DNA of 64,000 nucleotides from Acidobacteriota bacterium (GCA_003225295.1 QHYZ01000052.1:62001-126000), one strand, 5' to 3'. Positions 7,846 through 17,733 are shown, numbered from the stretch's first letter. Numbers and translations are program-made. Notes: generated from the sequence alone by a model not told the origin.

Positions 7846-8873
7846 GAAATCGCCGCCAAGTCGCGGTTGTGGGTGTCACCGGCTACACCGGTCTTGAACT
7901 GGCGCGGATTCTGCTGCGGCATCCCGCGCTTCAGCCGCCGGTCTTCTACGTCCGCGAAACAAACGGCGCGAAATGCCTCGCCGAACTCTTCCCACAGTTC
8001 CGCGGCTGGGGCCAAGCAGCGCTCCGACCTCTTGCGGTTGAGGCCATCGCTTCCAGCGGCGCGGGCGCTGCCTTTCTTGCGACTCCCCACGAAGTTTCCG
8101 CGGAATTGGCGCCCGCCTTGATCAAGGCCGGTCTTTGCGTGGTAGATTTGAGCGCAGCATTCCGCTTTCGCGAAGCGGAAACCTTTACATCCTGGTACCA
8201 GCTGGCCGCGCCTCACGCCCAATGGCTTCGGGAAGCTGTCTACGGTATTCCGGAGCTCTATGCCGGCGAAATTGCCAAGGCTCGTTTGGTTGCGAATCCG
8301 GGCTGTTATGCGACCAGCGTGATCCTTGCCTTGCGGCCTCTCGTTCAAGCCGGCTGGCTTGCTCCCGGCGCCGGCGTCGTTTGCGACTGCAAGTCCGGCG
8401 CCAGCGGCGCCGGCAAAGATCCTCGCCGCGACCTGCACTTTGTCGAAGTGGATGAAAATTTCAAGGCTTACAGTCTCTTCAACCACCGTCACACGCCGGA
8501 AATTCTCGAACACACCGGTCTCTGCGAGTCGCAAGTTGTTTTCTCCACGCACCTGCTGCCGCTGGCACGCGGTATTCTTTCCAGCATTTACGTTTCCCTC
8601 GCCGAACCGCAGACTGCCGCGGACATCGAAACGCTCTACCGCAAGTTCTATGCCGGGCGCCCGATGGTTCGCCTGTGGCCCGCCGGCACGCTACCCGAAC
8701 TGCAACACGTCGCGCACACTAATTTTTGCGACATCGGATTCGCACTGGACAAATCTGCACGCCGCCTGGTTGTCGTCTCGTGCCTCGATAATCTCGGAAA
8801 AGGCGCTGCCGGCCAGGCCGTGCAGAATTTCAACCATATGTTGGGAATAGAGGAGCAGACCTCACTTCAATGA
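7842..8873 (+). CDS. argC: N-acetyl-gamma-glutamyl-phosphate reductase
   Basis: 343 residues. Third step of arginine synthesis: NADPH-dependent reduction of N-acetylglutamyl phosphate to the semialdehyde. Shows the nucleotide-binding opening VAVVGVTGYTGLELARILLRHP, the active-site NPGCYATS with the catalytic Cys near residue 155, and the late HTNFCDIGF and VVVSCLDNLGKGAAGQAVQN motifs of the ArgC type 1 family. Starts inside the argR stop and its own stop overlaps argB (ATGA), indicating translational coupling. Confidence 0.96.
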   Translation: MRNRRQVAVVGVTGYTGLELARILLRHPALQPPVFYVRETNGAKCLAELFPQFRGWGQAALRPLAVEAIASSGAGAAFLATPHEVSAELAPALIKAGLCVVDLSAAFRFREAETFTSWYQLAAPHAQWLREAVYGIPELYAGEIAKARLVANPGCYATSVILALRPLVQAGWLAPGAGVVCDCKSGASGAGKDPRRDLHFVEVDENFKAYSLFNHRHTPEILEHTGLCESQVVFSTHLLPLARGILSSIYVSLAEPQTAADIETLYRKFYAGRPMVRLWPAGTLPELQHVAHTNFCDIGFALDKSARRLVVVSCLDNLGKGAAGQAVQNFNHMLGIEEQTSLQ

Positions 8874-9721
8874 GAATCGTAATCAAATTTGCAGGAGCAT
8901 TGCTCGAAGACGACGCCACGGTGTGGTCTCTTGCCCGGCAGGTCGCCACGCTCGCCGAGGAGGGCCACAAAATTCTCATCGTGCACGGCGGCGGCCGACT
9001 CTTCACCGCCACGCTCAAGCGCATGGCCATCGAAAGCAAGTTCATCGCCGGGTTGCGCGTTACCGACCGCGAAACGCGCGATGTGGCCGTCATGGTGTTC
9101 GCCGGTTTGCTGAATAAGAAGCTGACCGCGGCAATCTCTAGGGAAGGGCAGCCCGCCGTGGGGGTCTCCGCCGCGGATGCTCGCTGTTTCGTCGCCGAGC
9201 CAATGGTGCACAACGAAGTCGAAGGCCGCCTGGGCTTCGTCGGTTACCTCACCGGATTGAACGTGCCATTCATCGAATCCCTCTGGCGCGAAAAGCTTCT
9301 ACCCGTTGCGCCGTGCCTCGGCCTGGGCCCCGACCATGAGTTGTACAACATCAACGCCGACCACATGGCCGCTGCCTGCGCGGAATATCTGGGTGCCGAC
9401 CAATTGATCTATCTCACGGATGTCGCCGGCGTTCTCGATGGGGAGAGAGTTCTCTCGGTGGTCACTTGCGAGGACATTGAGCGCTTGGTCCAATGCCGCG
9501 TCGTTTCTGGGGGCATGGTTCTCAAGCTCGAAGCCGCCAAGCGGGCCATCGAAGGCGGCGTCCGTGAAGTGCGCATCGTGGGCGGCACTTCACCCCAAGC
9601 CTTGTTGCTGGCCTCGCACGCGGCGGAGACATCCGCCCATGACCGGGTGACGTCCATCCCTGGAACGCGCGTCCTGCGGGTACCTTTGGCCGCTGCCCAA
9701 GCGGCTCTTTCGGTGGCTTGA
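8870..9721 (+). CDS. argB: Acetylglutamate kinase
   Basis: 283 residues. Phosphorylates N-acetylglutamate with ATP, normally the feedback-controlled step. Amino-acid-kinase fold with VIKFAGALLEDD (the Lys-containing phosphate loop), IVHGGGRLF, AVGVSAADARCF, YNINADHMAAACAEYLGADQLIYLTDVAGVLDG and SGGMVLKLEAAKRAIEGGV. The N-terminus starts directly at the kinase core, without the N-terminal helix seen in arginine-inhibited hexameric NAGKs, so strong arginine feedback is less likely (inference). Four-base overlaps with argC upstream; TGATG junction with argD downstream. Confidence 0.95.
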   Translation: MRIVIKFAGALLEDDATVWSLARQVATLAEEGHKILIVHGGGRLFTATLKRMAIESKFIAGLRVTDRETRDVAVMVFAGLLNKKLTAAISREGQPAVGVSAADARCFVAEPMVHNEVEGRLGFVGYLTGLNVPFIESLWREKLLPVAPCLGLGPDHELYNINADHMAAACAEYLGADQLIYLTDVAGVLDGERVLSVVTCEDIERLVQCRVVSGGMVLKLEAAKRAIEGGVREVRIVGGTSPQALLLASHAAETSAHDRVTSIPGTRVLRVPLAAAQAALSVA

Positions 9722-11070
9722 TGGGCGCTTTGTCCACCAAGAAGCCCCGGTCGCGTGCCATGCGCAAGCCCCAACATGGTCTGGCAAAAACCGCCCAATC
9801 AGACACGCGCCTGGTGGACGCCGAGAAGTTCCTTCTGCCGACCTACAAGCGCCAGCCGGTAGTCATGACCCACGGCCGCGGCGCGTACGTTTTCGACTCC
9901 ACGGGAAAAAAGTATCTCGATTTTCTTGGCGGTATCGCCGTAAACGCGCTCGGACATGCGCATGCCCGCATCGTGAAGGTAATCCGCCGTGAAGCTGCGC
10001 GCGCCATTCACCTCTCGAATCTTTTTCATAATGCCTACCAAGGCCCGCTCGCGCGCAAACTGGCAGCGTGGTCCGGGATGGATCGCGTCTTTTTCTCGAA
10101 CAGCGGGACGGAAGCCATTGATGGCGCGATGAAGCTCGCACGCCTGTTTGGACGCCACTCCAACGAGGCTGCGGGGACGACTGCGAAGAAGCACCGTTTC
10201 CTGGCCCTGGAGAATTCTTTCCATGGACGCACGTTCGGCGCCATCAGCGTCACCTCCACGGAAAAGTATCGGTTGCCCTTCGCGCCCGTCGTGCCCGGCG
10301 CGGAGTTCGTGCGTTTCAACGACCTGGCCGATCTCCAGGCGAAGTTCGACGAGACCGTGTGCGGCATCCTTTTGGAAACGATCCAGGGCGAAGGCGGGAT
10401 CTATCCCGTCAGCGAAGCTCTTTGGAATCGCGCTCGCGCTCTCGCCACAGAGCACAGCGCTCTCCTGATCGCCGATGAGATTCAATGCGGACTCGGCCGC
10501 ACCGGCCGCTACTTCGGCTATCAGAAGTTCCCATCGAGACCGGACATTGTCTTGATTGCCAAGCCTCTCGCGGCCGGCCTTCCGCTGGGCGCCATACTCA
10601 CCACCGAGGAGGTGGCCTCGCGCATCTCTCCGGGGATTCATGGGACCACGTTTGGCGGCGGCCCGCTGGCTTGTGCCGTGGCCCTCGAGTTCCTCAACAT
10701 CGTCGAGGACCAGGCGCTGCTCGAAAATATCCGCGCACGAGGCGCGGAGCTGCGCGAGGGCCTCACGAAACTAGCCGCCCAATTCGACTTCGTCCGCGAA
10801 GTCCGCGGCGAAGGCCTGATGATCGGTATCGAACTTTCCATCGAAGGCGCGCCTTTTGTCAGCAAGGCCATGCAGTGTGGTTTGCTGATCAATTGCACCC
10901 ACGAGTTTACCTTGCGCCTGCTGCCGCCGTTCATCATCACCCGCGCGCAGGTGCGCGAATTTCTCAGGCTCTTTGAGCTTGTTCTTCGAACAACCCCACC
11001 GCAGGCCGCCGCTTCGGATTCCGGCCAGGCCGCCAATCCTGAGCAGGTTGTGCTTGCGGCGGTAAGGTGA
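9721..11070 (+). CDS. argD: Acetylornithine aminotransferase
   Basis: 449 residues; a PLP enzyme that converts N-acetylglutamate semialdehyde to N-acetylornithine. Class-III aminotransferase motifs: YVFDSTGKKYLDFLGGIAVNALGHAH, FFSNSGTEAIDGAMKLAR, LALENSFHGRTFGA, ETIQGEGGIYP, LLIADEIQCGLGRTGRYFGYQ and the PLP Lys in LIAKPLAAGLPLGA. The ATG at 9721 overlaps the argB stop (TGATG); a TTG one codon earlier is also possible. The first 30 residues are basic and not conserved in the family. The C-terminus has a short Ala/Pro-rich extension of about 25 residues. Confidence 0.94.
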   Translation: MGALSTKKPRSRAMRKPQHGLAKTAQSDTRLVDAEKFLLPTYKRQPVVMTHGRGAYVFDSTGKKYLDFLGGIAVNALGHAHARIVKVIRREAARAIHLSNLFHNAYQGPLARKLAAWSGMDRVFFSNSGTEAIDGAMKLARLFGRHSNEAAGTTAKKHRFLALENSFHGRTFGAISVTSTEKYRLPFAPVVPGAEFVRFNDLADLQAKFDETVCGILLETIQGEGGIYPVSEALWNRARALATEHSALLIADEIQCGLGRTGRYFGYQKFPSRPDIVLIAKPLAAGLPLGAILTTEEVASRISPGIHGTTFGGGPLACAVALEFLNIVEDQALLENIRARGAELREGLTKLAAQFDFVREVRGEGLMIGIELSIEGAPFVSKAMQCGLLINCTHEFTLRLLPPFIITRAQVREFLRLFELVLRTTPPQAAASDSGQAANPEQVVLAAVR

Positions 11071-11074
11071 AAAA

Positions 11075-12025
11075 ATGACCACGACGACTCTGGTTGCGCC
11101 TGTTTCTTTGACGAAAGATCTCCTCACCGGAGCGGAGTGGAGACCGGCGGACGCGCGCGAATTGCTCCAGCTGGCGGCAGACATCAAAGCGCGCCCGGTC
11201 CGTTACGCTTCCACGCTCCACGGCAAATTCATCGCGCTGATTTTTGAGAAGCCCTCGCTGCGCACCCGTGTCACCTTCGATGTCGGCATCCAGAGTATGG
11301 GTGGTTCCGTCGTTTTCCTGGACCACACGCAAGCGTCCGCATCTCTCGGTGCGCGCGAGTCCATCGCCGATGTCGCTCGGAACCTGGAGCGCTGGGTGCA
11401 GGGCATCGTCGCGCGGGTTTATCATCAGCGGGTCCTCGAGGAAATGGCCGCGAATGCCGGCATCCCGGTGATCAACGCGCTTTCCGACAAGTTTCATCCC
11501 TGCCAGGCGCTGGCCGATTTCTTTACCCTGGAAGAGAAATTTGGCACCCTGCGCGGTTTCAAGCTTGCTTATGTTGGCGACGGCAACAACGTGTGCCACT
11601 CGCTTATTTATCTCGCCGCCCGCCTCGGCGTTCACCTGCGTGTTGCCACGCCCGCGGAATACGCGCCCCGGCCTGAAGTGCTGGCCGACGGTAAGCGCAT
11701 GGCTCGCGAGACGAAAGCCAAAATCGAAATGATGACCGACCCGCGCGAGGCTGTCCGCGGCGCCATGGGCGTGTACACCGATTCCTGGACCAGCATGGGT
11801 TTTGAAGCCGAGGGGCAGGTGCGAAACACCGTGTTCCAGCCTTATCAGGTGAACGCCGAGCTGATGTTGCTCGCCGCGCCGGACGCCGTGTTCATGCACT
11901 GCCTTCCGGCGCACCGCGGCCTGGAAGTCACGCCGGAAGTACTCGACGGCTCGCAGTCGGTGGTCCTCGATCAATCCGAAAACCGCATGTACGTGCAGAA
12001 GGCCATCCTGCATACGCTATTCTGA
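11075..12025 (+). CDS. argF: Ornithine carbamoyltransferase
   Basis: 316 residues, the normal length. Transfers a carbamoyl group from carbamoyl phosphate to ornithine, giving citrulline. The carbamoyl-phosphate loop reads EKPSLRTRVTFDVGIQSMGG (SxRTR retained). Further motifs: FHPCQALADFFTLEE, the SMGFEAE ornithine loop, and the catalytic HCLPAHRGLEV. The SMG loop and ornithine context argue for ArgF rather than an aspartate or N-acetylornithine carbamoyltransferase. Four bases separate it from argD. Confidence 0.95.
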   Translation: MTTTTLVAPVSLTKDLLTGAEWRPADARELLQLAADIKARPVRYASTLHGKFIALIFEKPSLRTRVTFDVGIQSMGGSVVFLDHTQASASLGARESIADVARNLERWVQGIVARVYHQRVLEEMAANAGIPVINALSDKFHPCQALADFFTLEEKFGTLRGFKLAYVGDGNNVCHSLIYLAARLGVHLRVATPAEYAPRPEVLADGKRMARETKAKIEMMTDPREAVRGAMGVYTDSWTSMGFEAEGQVRNTVFQPYQVNAELMLLAAPDAVFMHCLPAHRGLEVTPEVLDGSQSVVLDQSENRMYVQKAILHTLF

Positions 12026-12129
12026 TCCAGCGATGCTAGTTTTGCCTCCAATGGAATTTTCTTTGTAGGGCGCCCGCGGCGGCGGCCTGCGCCCCCCGCT
12101 TGGCGACGTCTATACCTAAGAGAGGAATC

Positions 12130-13350
12130 GTGAATAAGCAATTGAACAAGCCCAAGAAAGTGGTACTCGCCTACTCCGGAGGACTGGACACCTCCATCAT
12201 TATTCCCTGGCTGAAGGAAAACTACGGCTGCGAAGTCATCGCCGTAATCGGTGACCTCGGCCAGCAGGAAGACCTGGAAGCCGCGCGCAAGAAAGCGCTC
12301 GCCACTGGCGCTTCATCCGCGCATGTGGAAGATCTCCGAGAAGAATTTGTGCGGGACTACATCTGGCCGACGCTCCGCGCCGGAGCGATTTACGAACACA
12401 CCTATCTCCTCGGCACTTCCATGGCGCGGCCCGTCATCGCCAAGCGCCAGGCGGAAATTGCTCTGGCACTCGGTGCCGATGGTCTCTCGCACGGCTGCAC
12501 GGGTAAGGGCAATGATCAAGTCCGTTTTGAATTGGCTTACAAAGCAATTGCGCCCAGTATCCAGATCATTGCTCCCTGGCGCGAATGGGACATCGATTCC
12601 CGCGAAGACGCCATTGCCTACGCGCACAAGCACAACGTTCCGGTGGAGCAGAGCAAGAAAAACATCTACAGCCGCGACCGCAACATCTGGCATCTCAGTC
12701 ACGAAGGCGGCGAGCTCGAAGATCCCGCTAACGCGCCCAGCGAAGCGATGTGGCAGTGGGTTGTTGCGCCGGAAAAAGCCCCTGACAAAGCGGAAGAAGT
12801 GGAAATCGGATTCGAAGCCGGCACCCCCACTTCGGTCAACGGCACAAAACTCGGTCCCGTCGATCTGCTCAACACGCTCAACGAAATCGCCGCGAAACAC
12901 GGCATTGGCCGCACCGATCTTGTCGAAAATCGCCTCGTGGGGATGAAATCGCGGGGCGCCTACGAAACTCCCGGCGGCACCCTGCTTGTCAAAGCCCACC
13001 AGGAACTGGAGCGGCTCGCCGTCGACCGCGAGACCGCGCATTTCCAGCAGACGCTTTCACTGCGCTACGCCGAGCTGGTTTACTACGGCTTGTGGTTCGC
13101 ACCGCTGCGCGAAGCGCTCGACGGATTTTTCAGCGTCGCGCAGCAGCGCGTCACCGGCGCCGTCGGCCTCAAATTGTGGAAAGGCACGCTGAACGTCACG
13201 AAGCGCGTTTCGCCTTTCTCGCTCTACCGCGCCGATCTTGCCAGCTTTACCATGGGCCGCTACAACCCCCAGGACGCCGAAGGTTTCATCAATTTGTTTG
13301 CGCTGCCCGTCACCGTACGCCCCAAAGCCAAAGCTGAGACAAATTCGTGA
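12130..13350 (+). CDS. argG: Argininosuccinate synthase
   Basis: 406 residues. ATP-dependent condensation of citrulline and aspartate. The PP-loop [18 protein letters not shown] lies close to the N-terminus, and [35 protein letters not shown] and [19 protein letters not shown] mark the type 1 family. I start at the GTG at 12130 because AGAGAGGA sits just before it and the protein then begins [18 protein letters not shown] as expected; a TTG at 12100 would add ten unconserved residues. About 100 bp after argF, the largest gap in the operon, with no clear terminator or second ARG box. Confidence 0.95.
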   Translation: MNKQLNKPKKVVLAYSGGLDTSIIIPWLKENYGCEVIAVIGDLGQQEDLEAARKKALATGASSAHVEDLREEFVRDYIWPTLRAGAIYEHTYLLGTSMARPVIAKRQAEIALALGADGLSHGCTGKGNDQVRFELAYKAIAPSIQIIAPWREWDIDSREDAIAYAHKHNVPVEQSKKNIYSRDRNIWHLSHEGGELEDPANAPSEAMWQWVVAPEKAPDKAEEVEIGFEAGTPTSVNGTKLGPVDLLNTLNEIAAKHGIGRTDLVENRLVGMKSRGAYETPGGTLLVKAHQELERLAVDRETAHFQQTLSLRYAELVYYGLWFAPLREALDGFFSVAQQRVTGAVGLKLWKGTLNVTKRVSPFSLYRADLASFTMGRYNPQDAEGFINLFALPVTVRPKAKAETNS

Positions 13351-13398
13351 GCACCACCTCGACTGGTGTGACGATCATCCCGAGGGGATCCCATCAGC

Positions 13399-14877
13399 AT
13401 GGCCGAAAGATCTCGGCTGAAGCATCAGCAACCTAGCGACCCTGGCCATATGACCGAACGCAAAGACGACCGGATGTGGGGAGGACGCTTCGAGCGCGCA
13501 CCGAACGAGGACTTCGCTCGGTTCCAGCGCTCGTTTGGGTTCGATCGCCGTCTCTTGCCATATGAGATTGCCGTTGATCGTGCCTGGGCCAAAGCGCTGG
13601 AGCCCATCGGCATTTTTACCGCCACCGAAGTGAAGCAAACCCTGGCGGCGCTCGAGAAGATTTCCGAGCGGGCCAAGACGGATTCCGCTTGGCTCGAAAC
13701 GTTCGGGGCTGACGCGGAAGACGTGCACCACTTCGTCGAAAAAGCGCTGGTCCAAGAACTTGGCGCGCTCGGGTGGAAGCTGCATACCGGCCGCAGCCGC
13801 AACGAACTTGTCGCCACCGATTTCCGTTTGTTCGTCATCGACGCGGCCTCCGAGATTCAGCACGTCTTGGAGGCTTTGCTCGACGCCTTTCTGCAGCAAG
13901 TGAAAGCCAACCTCCACGCTGCCATGCCGGGGATGACGCACATGCAGCATGCGCAGCCGATCTTGCTTTCACATTTTCTGCTTGCTCACGCCGAGGCGTT
14001 CACCCGCGACATTGCGCGTCTGCAGCACGCTGCGGCAAGCGCGGACACCTGTCCGATGGGCTCGGGGGCGCTGGCGGGGAATTCCTTCGCGATTGATCGC
14101 CCCGCGATTGCGCGCGAGCTTGGATTTTCCCGCATCACGGCGAACAGCCTCGATGCCGTCAGCGACCGCGATTTTGCGCTCGATTATCTTTTTGCTCTCA
14201 GCGGGATGGCCACACATCTTTCGCGCCTTGCCGAGGACTTCGTGATTTTCGCATCGCAGGAATTTTCCTACCTCGTCCTGCCCGACGAGTACTCGACGGG
14301 CAGCAGTCTTATGCCGCAAAAGAAAAATCCCGATTGCTGGGAATTGATTCGCGGCAAGACCGGCCGTATCACCGGTGCTCTGCTCGGTTTGCTCATGACC
14401 CTCAAAGGATTGCCGACGAGTTACCAGCGTGACCTCCAGGAAGACAAAGAAGCCCTGTTCGCCGCGCATGACCAGGTCCTGGACATGATTGCGGTTGCCA
14501 CCGGCGCTGTCGCTTCTACAAGATTCAACGCCGAACGCCTGCAGACTGCAGCTTCCAATCCTGCCCTGCTCGCCACGGAGGCCGCCGACTATCTAGTGCA
14601 CCAAGGAATTCCCTTCCGTCAAGCGCACGACATCATCGGCAAAGTGTTGCGCGAAGCCGAGAGGCGAAATGTTTCCTGGACGGCGCTGCCTCTCGAGGCT
14701 CTCAAGAAAATCTCGCCGGCTTTTGAAGCCGATTTCGCGAAGGGCCTCAGCGTGGAGGCGGCGCTCGCCGCGAAAAAAGTTCCCGGCGGTACCGCGCCCG
14801 AAAGTGTGCGCGCTGCCATTGCCGATTTGGAAGGACGTCTCAACAAAAGAGTCACCAAAACAGGAGCCAAGCCATGA
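13399..14877 (+). CDS. argH: Argininosuccinate lyase
   Basis: 492 residues. Splits argininosuccinate into arginine and fumarate. Family motifs: MWGGRFERAPNEDFARFQRSFGFD, LHTGRSRNELVATDFRLF, MPGMTHMQHAQPILLSHFLLAHAEA and the GSSLMPQKKNPDCWELIRGKTGR signature with the mobile catalytic loop. ATG 13399 is preceded by GAGGGGA at suitable spacing; an internal ATG at 13450 would start right at the conserved MTERKDDRMWGG and is the main alternative. Followed almost immediately by argJ. Confidence 0.95.
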   Translation: MAERSRLKHQQPSDPGHMTERKDDRMWGGRFERAPNEDFARFQRSFGFDRRLLPYEIAVDRAWAKALEPIGIFTATEVKQTLAALEKISERAKTDSAWLETFGADAEDVHHFVEKALVQELGALGWKLHTGRSRNELVATDFRLFVIDAASEIQHVLEALLDAFLQQVKANLHAAMPGMTHMQHAQPILLSHFLLAHAEAFTRDIARLQHAAASADTCPMGSGALAGNSFAIDRPAIARELGFSRITANSLDAVSDRDFALDYLFALSGMATHLSRLAEDFVIFASQEFSYLVLPDEYSTGSSLMPQKKNPDCWELIRGKTGRITGALLGLLMTLKGLPTSYQRDLQEDKEALFAAHDQVLDMIAVATGAVASTRFNAERLQTAASNPALLATEAADYLVHQGIPFRQAHDIIGKVLREAERRNVSWTALPLEALKKISPAFEADFAKGLSVEAALAAKKVPGGTAPESVRAAIADLEGRLNKRVTKTGAKP

Positions 14878-14878
14878 A

Positions 14879-16195
14879 ATGCCAGCCAAGCAACAAATCA
14901 TCAATCTCCCCTCGCGGCGGTTGCGGGGGATCGGAGGTCCCATCCGGGAGCGGCGCGCTAGTCATACGGATGTCCGGTTGATAAAACACGCACTTTCGGA
15001 AGCGTCCCTGCCGCGCGGGTTTCGCTTCGCCGCGACCGCCTGCGGCTTGAAGAAAACCGGCGCGCTCGATCTGGCGATTTTTTGCAGCGACGCGCCGGCC
15101 TCGGCGGCCGCCGTCTTCACGCAGAATCTGGTGGTGGCCGCACCCGTGCTCATCTCTAAGGAACACTTGCGCGCCTCCAAGGGCCGCATGCGCGCCGTGG
15201 TGGTAAACGCCGGCAACGCCAACTGCGCCACCGGCTCGGCAGGCCGCGTCGCTGCCGAACGCACGGTTGCCGAAGCCGCCAAGCGCCTCGGCTGTGCGCC
15301 ACAAGAATTGTTTGTCTGCTCGACGGGCGTCATCGGCGTGCCTTTACCGCTGGACAAGATTCTTCGCGCGCTGCCGGTCATCGCGCTTCATCGGCGTTCT
15401 TCCGCGCGCTCCTTCGCGGAGACTTCTCTCGCCATTTGCACAACCGATACGCGTCCGAAGACCGCCGCGGCTTCGTTTAAGATGGTCGGCAAGCGGATTA
15501 ACTTGGTGGGCTGCGCCAAAGGCGCAGGGATGATCCATCCGAATATGGCCACGATGCTGGCGTTTGTCGCTACGGATGCCGCCATTGCTCCTTCCCTTTT
15601 ACAAAAAACGCTTCTTGACGTCACCGGACACACGTTCAATGCCATCAGCGTGGATGGCGACACTTCGACGAACGACACTTTGCTGGTTCTCGCCAACGGC
15701 GAAGCGGGAGCGCCGGCGATCCACGCGGGTACGTCGGCGCATCGCGCCTTCACTGCTGCGCTTGAAGAAGTTTGCCGGTCGCTGGCACTGCAAATCGTCG
15801 CCGATGGCGAAGGCGCGCAGCGCGTCATCGAGATCGAAGTGCGCCACGCCAAGAACGAAGCCGCCGCGCGCCGCATCGCGGAAACGATTGCCACTTCGCC
15901 GCTGGTGAAAACGGCCTTCGCAGGCGGCGACCCCAACTGGGGTCGTATTTTCGCGGCGGCTGGGCGTTCGGGCGTTTCGTTTGACGTCTCGCGCGTGGAT
16001 ATCAAGATGGCGGGCATCCCCGTACTGCGGCGTGGACAGCCGGTCGATTTCAACGAACGCGCCGCAAGCAATCGTCTGCTCTCCGAACACGTTCAACTCG
16101 TCGTGGATCTGCACGCGGGCAAAGCCATGGCCCGTTACTGGACCTGCGATTTCACAGCTGAGTACGTGCGTATCAATGCGAGTTATCGCACCTAA
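14879..16195 (+). CDS. argJ: Bifunctional ornithine acetyltransferase / N-acetylglutamate synthase
   Basis: 438 residues. Moves the acetyl group from N-acetylornithine to glutamate (acetyl cycle) and may also use acetyl-CoA. The self-cleavage site is visible in GMIHPNMATMLAFVATDAAI, where the precursor is cut between Ala and the nucleophilic Thr of ATM. SVDGDTSTNDTLLVLANG and AFAGGDPNWGRIFAAAGRSGV are further ArgJ signatures. Start ATG 14879 follows the argH stop by one base with AGGAG about 12 bases upstream. Last gene of the operon; its presence explains why no argA or argE is needed here. A degraded insertion sequence lies just beyond. Confidence 0.95.
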   Translation: MPAKQQIINLPSRRLRGIGGPIRERRASHTDVRLIKHALSEASLPRGFRFAATACGLKKTGALDLAIFCSDAPASAAAVFTQNLVVAAPVLISKEHLRASKGRMRAVVVNAGNANCATGSAGRVAAERTVAEAAKRLGCAPQELFVCSTGVIGVPLPLDKILRALPVIALHRRSSARSFAETSLAICTTDTRPKTAAASFKMVGKRINLVGCAKGAGMIHPNMATMLAFVATDAAIAPSLLQKTLLDVTGHTFNAISVDGDTSTNDTLLVLANGEAGAPAIHAGTSAHRAFTAALEEVCRSLALQIVADGEGAQRVIEIEVRHAKNEAAARRIAETIATSPLVKTAFAGGDPNWGRIFAAAGRSGVSFDVSRVDIKMAGIPVLRRGQPVDFNERAASNRLLSEHVQLVVDLHAGKAMARYWTCDFTAEYVRINASYRT

Positions 16196-16307
16196 CGGGA
16201 AGCTCGCGGTCGGCGATGCTCCGTTAGATTAACGGGAGAGATGACTGGTGACGCGGTCTTTCTTTTCCCAAAAAACCGCCGACGGGAGCAACGGCTCTGT
16301 CCAGCTG

Positions 16308-17112
16308 CGAATCCCGCGCCGCTTCGTCCCCCACCAACAGGGACGTCTGGGCCTAGCTCTGGAGTTGCCGGCTCATGGCGGAGACGCAAGGGGTCAGCAA
16401 GAACACGGTGAACCGTTTATGGCAGCTGCACAATATCAAGCCGCACCTGAGCCGCACTTTTAAGCTGTCGCGGGAAGCGAAATTCCTGGAAGCTGACCGC
16501 TGTGGTGGGGTTGTAAATGAACTCGCCCGACTTCAAGCGTTAGATCGGACGCAGCCGGGGCTGCCGTTGAAGAAAGGCCGGTGCGGTACGATAACGCACG
16601 ACTACAAGCGCAACGGCACCACCACCCTGTTTGCGGCACTGAATATGTTGGATGGCAAGGTGATAGGTGAATGTCACGGCCGGCATCGGCATCAAGAGTG
16701 GCGGAAGTTTCTGCGCCGCTTAGACGCGGAGTTTCCCCCGGAGCTGAAGTTGCATGTGGTGATGGACAACTACGGCACGCACAAAGAGCCCCACGTACAA
16801 GCGAGGCTGAAGAAGCATCCTCGCTTTGTGTGCCACCTCGTGCCGACTAGTTCAACCTGGTTAAATTTGGCGGAGCACTGGTTTCGAGAATTGCCCGAGA
16901 AAGCGATTCGGCGCGGCAGTTTCCTGAGTGTGCGGGATTTGAAGCAGGCCATCGGGGCATTTATGCAAGCCTGGAACAAAAACCCCAAGCCGTTCATCTG
17001 GAGCGCCACCGTCGAGGACATCATCAAAAAGATCGATCGCGCGCGGGTCCACATGGAGCAGATTCGCCTTCTTTTTCCCCCTGGGCTGGATCTGGGTTTA
17101 AATAATCTGTGA
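16308..17112 (+). mobile_element. IS630-family insertion sequence relic, broken transposase
   Basis: The longest open frame is 16375-17112 (MAETQGVSKNTVNRLWQ... to LGLNNL). It matches IS630 transposases in the HTH tail, QALDRTQPGLPLKKGRCGT, HDYKRNGTTTLFAALNML, VMDNYGTHKEPHVQ, VPTSSTWLNLAEHWF and the C-terminal helix. It is not functional as read: around 16495-16540 the expected ...LTDVVGLYMNPP...LCVDEKSQI segment is scrambled. A two-base loss shifts the frame, a TAA falls in the correct frame, and roughly 40 bases are missing, so the first catalytic Asp (DEKSQ) is absent. Upstream, PANRDVW-like coding (from about 16308) is cut by a TAG at about 16352. The rest of the N-terminal HTH and clear terminal inverted repeats are not visible. 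Confidence 0.85.
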
Positions 17113-17143
17113 AGTTATATAAGGGATACACCATTAGCTTGGG

Positions 17144-17733
17144 TCATGCCGCGGAGCGCGCCGTTCCACGGCGCCGAAGACCATTCACCAAACCAAGACC
17201 AAGAAGACCAAGAATCCCGGTGCCCAAGGAAGCCAGGGCTGAAGGCTCGAGAGCGCTTATGGTCGACGACGACCCCTGCATGGAGACGAAACCCAAGTCA
17301 AATGTGGAGCCGAACCCCGTGGTACCGTTGAAAGTGATCGTTGCGGGAAATGTGAGACCGTTGATCTGCGTTCCGCCGAAGTAGTGGTCGCGCCATTAGC
17401 GCCCACTATCGAGCACCCGCTGAAGAGTGACTTTGCCCCACCATTGATTTGGCCCTGGGCGTTGTTGGCAATCCCCGTGTTGTTCTGTCCCGTGCTTTGG
17501 ACCGAGAAGGAGAAATTGTTACCGATGTCGTTGAAAACGACATACTTTTGCGTGCCTGCGCCTATGCTGTTAGGCGCGGTAAGAAGGACAAGAAACGAGC
17601 TTAGATTATAGACTTGGGAGCCGTTGCATAGGCCTCCTCCCAAACTACCGGGACAGGACGTAGCACCCTCAACTTCGATGATGTCGGCTTTGGCACCTGG
17701 TGCCAGAATGAAGAATGCTGCCAGCGCTACCAC
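17144..17733 (-). pseudogene. PEP-CTERM secreted protein, frameshifted
   Basis: Two frames on the minus strand together form one exported protein. The first (from about 17733) has a hydrophobic signal ending PGAKA and then DIIEVEGATSCPGSLGGGLCNGSQVYNL..., rich in Gly/Asn/Ser. Near 17381-17389 a one-base loss throws it out of frame. The second frame continues as YFGGTQINGLTFPATITF and ends with a sorting signal: LEPSALASLGTGILGLLGLG, then basic residues (NGLRRRG), stop at 17144. That tripartite tail (EP motif, hydrophobic helix, Arg cluster) is the PEP-CTERM signal recognised by exosortase. The start is also unclear: no ATG in frame, GTG at 17733 leaves a short signal. Either a pseudogene or a sequencing error. 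No exosortase gene in the window. Confidence 0.72.

Noticed and set aside
10964-12013. 349-codon minus-strand frame
   Set aside because: Antisense to argF; no recognisable domain.
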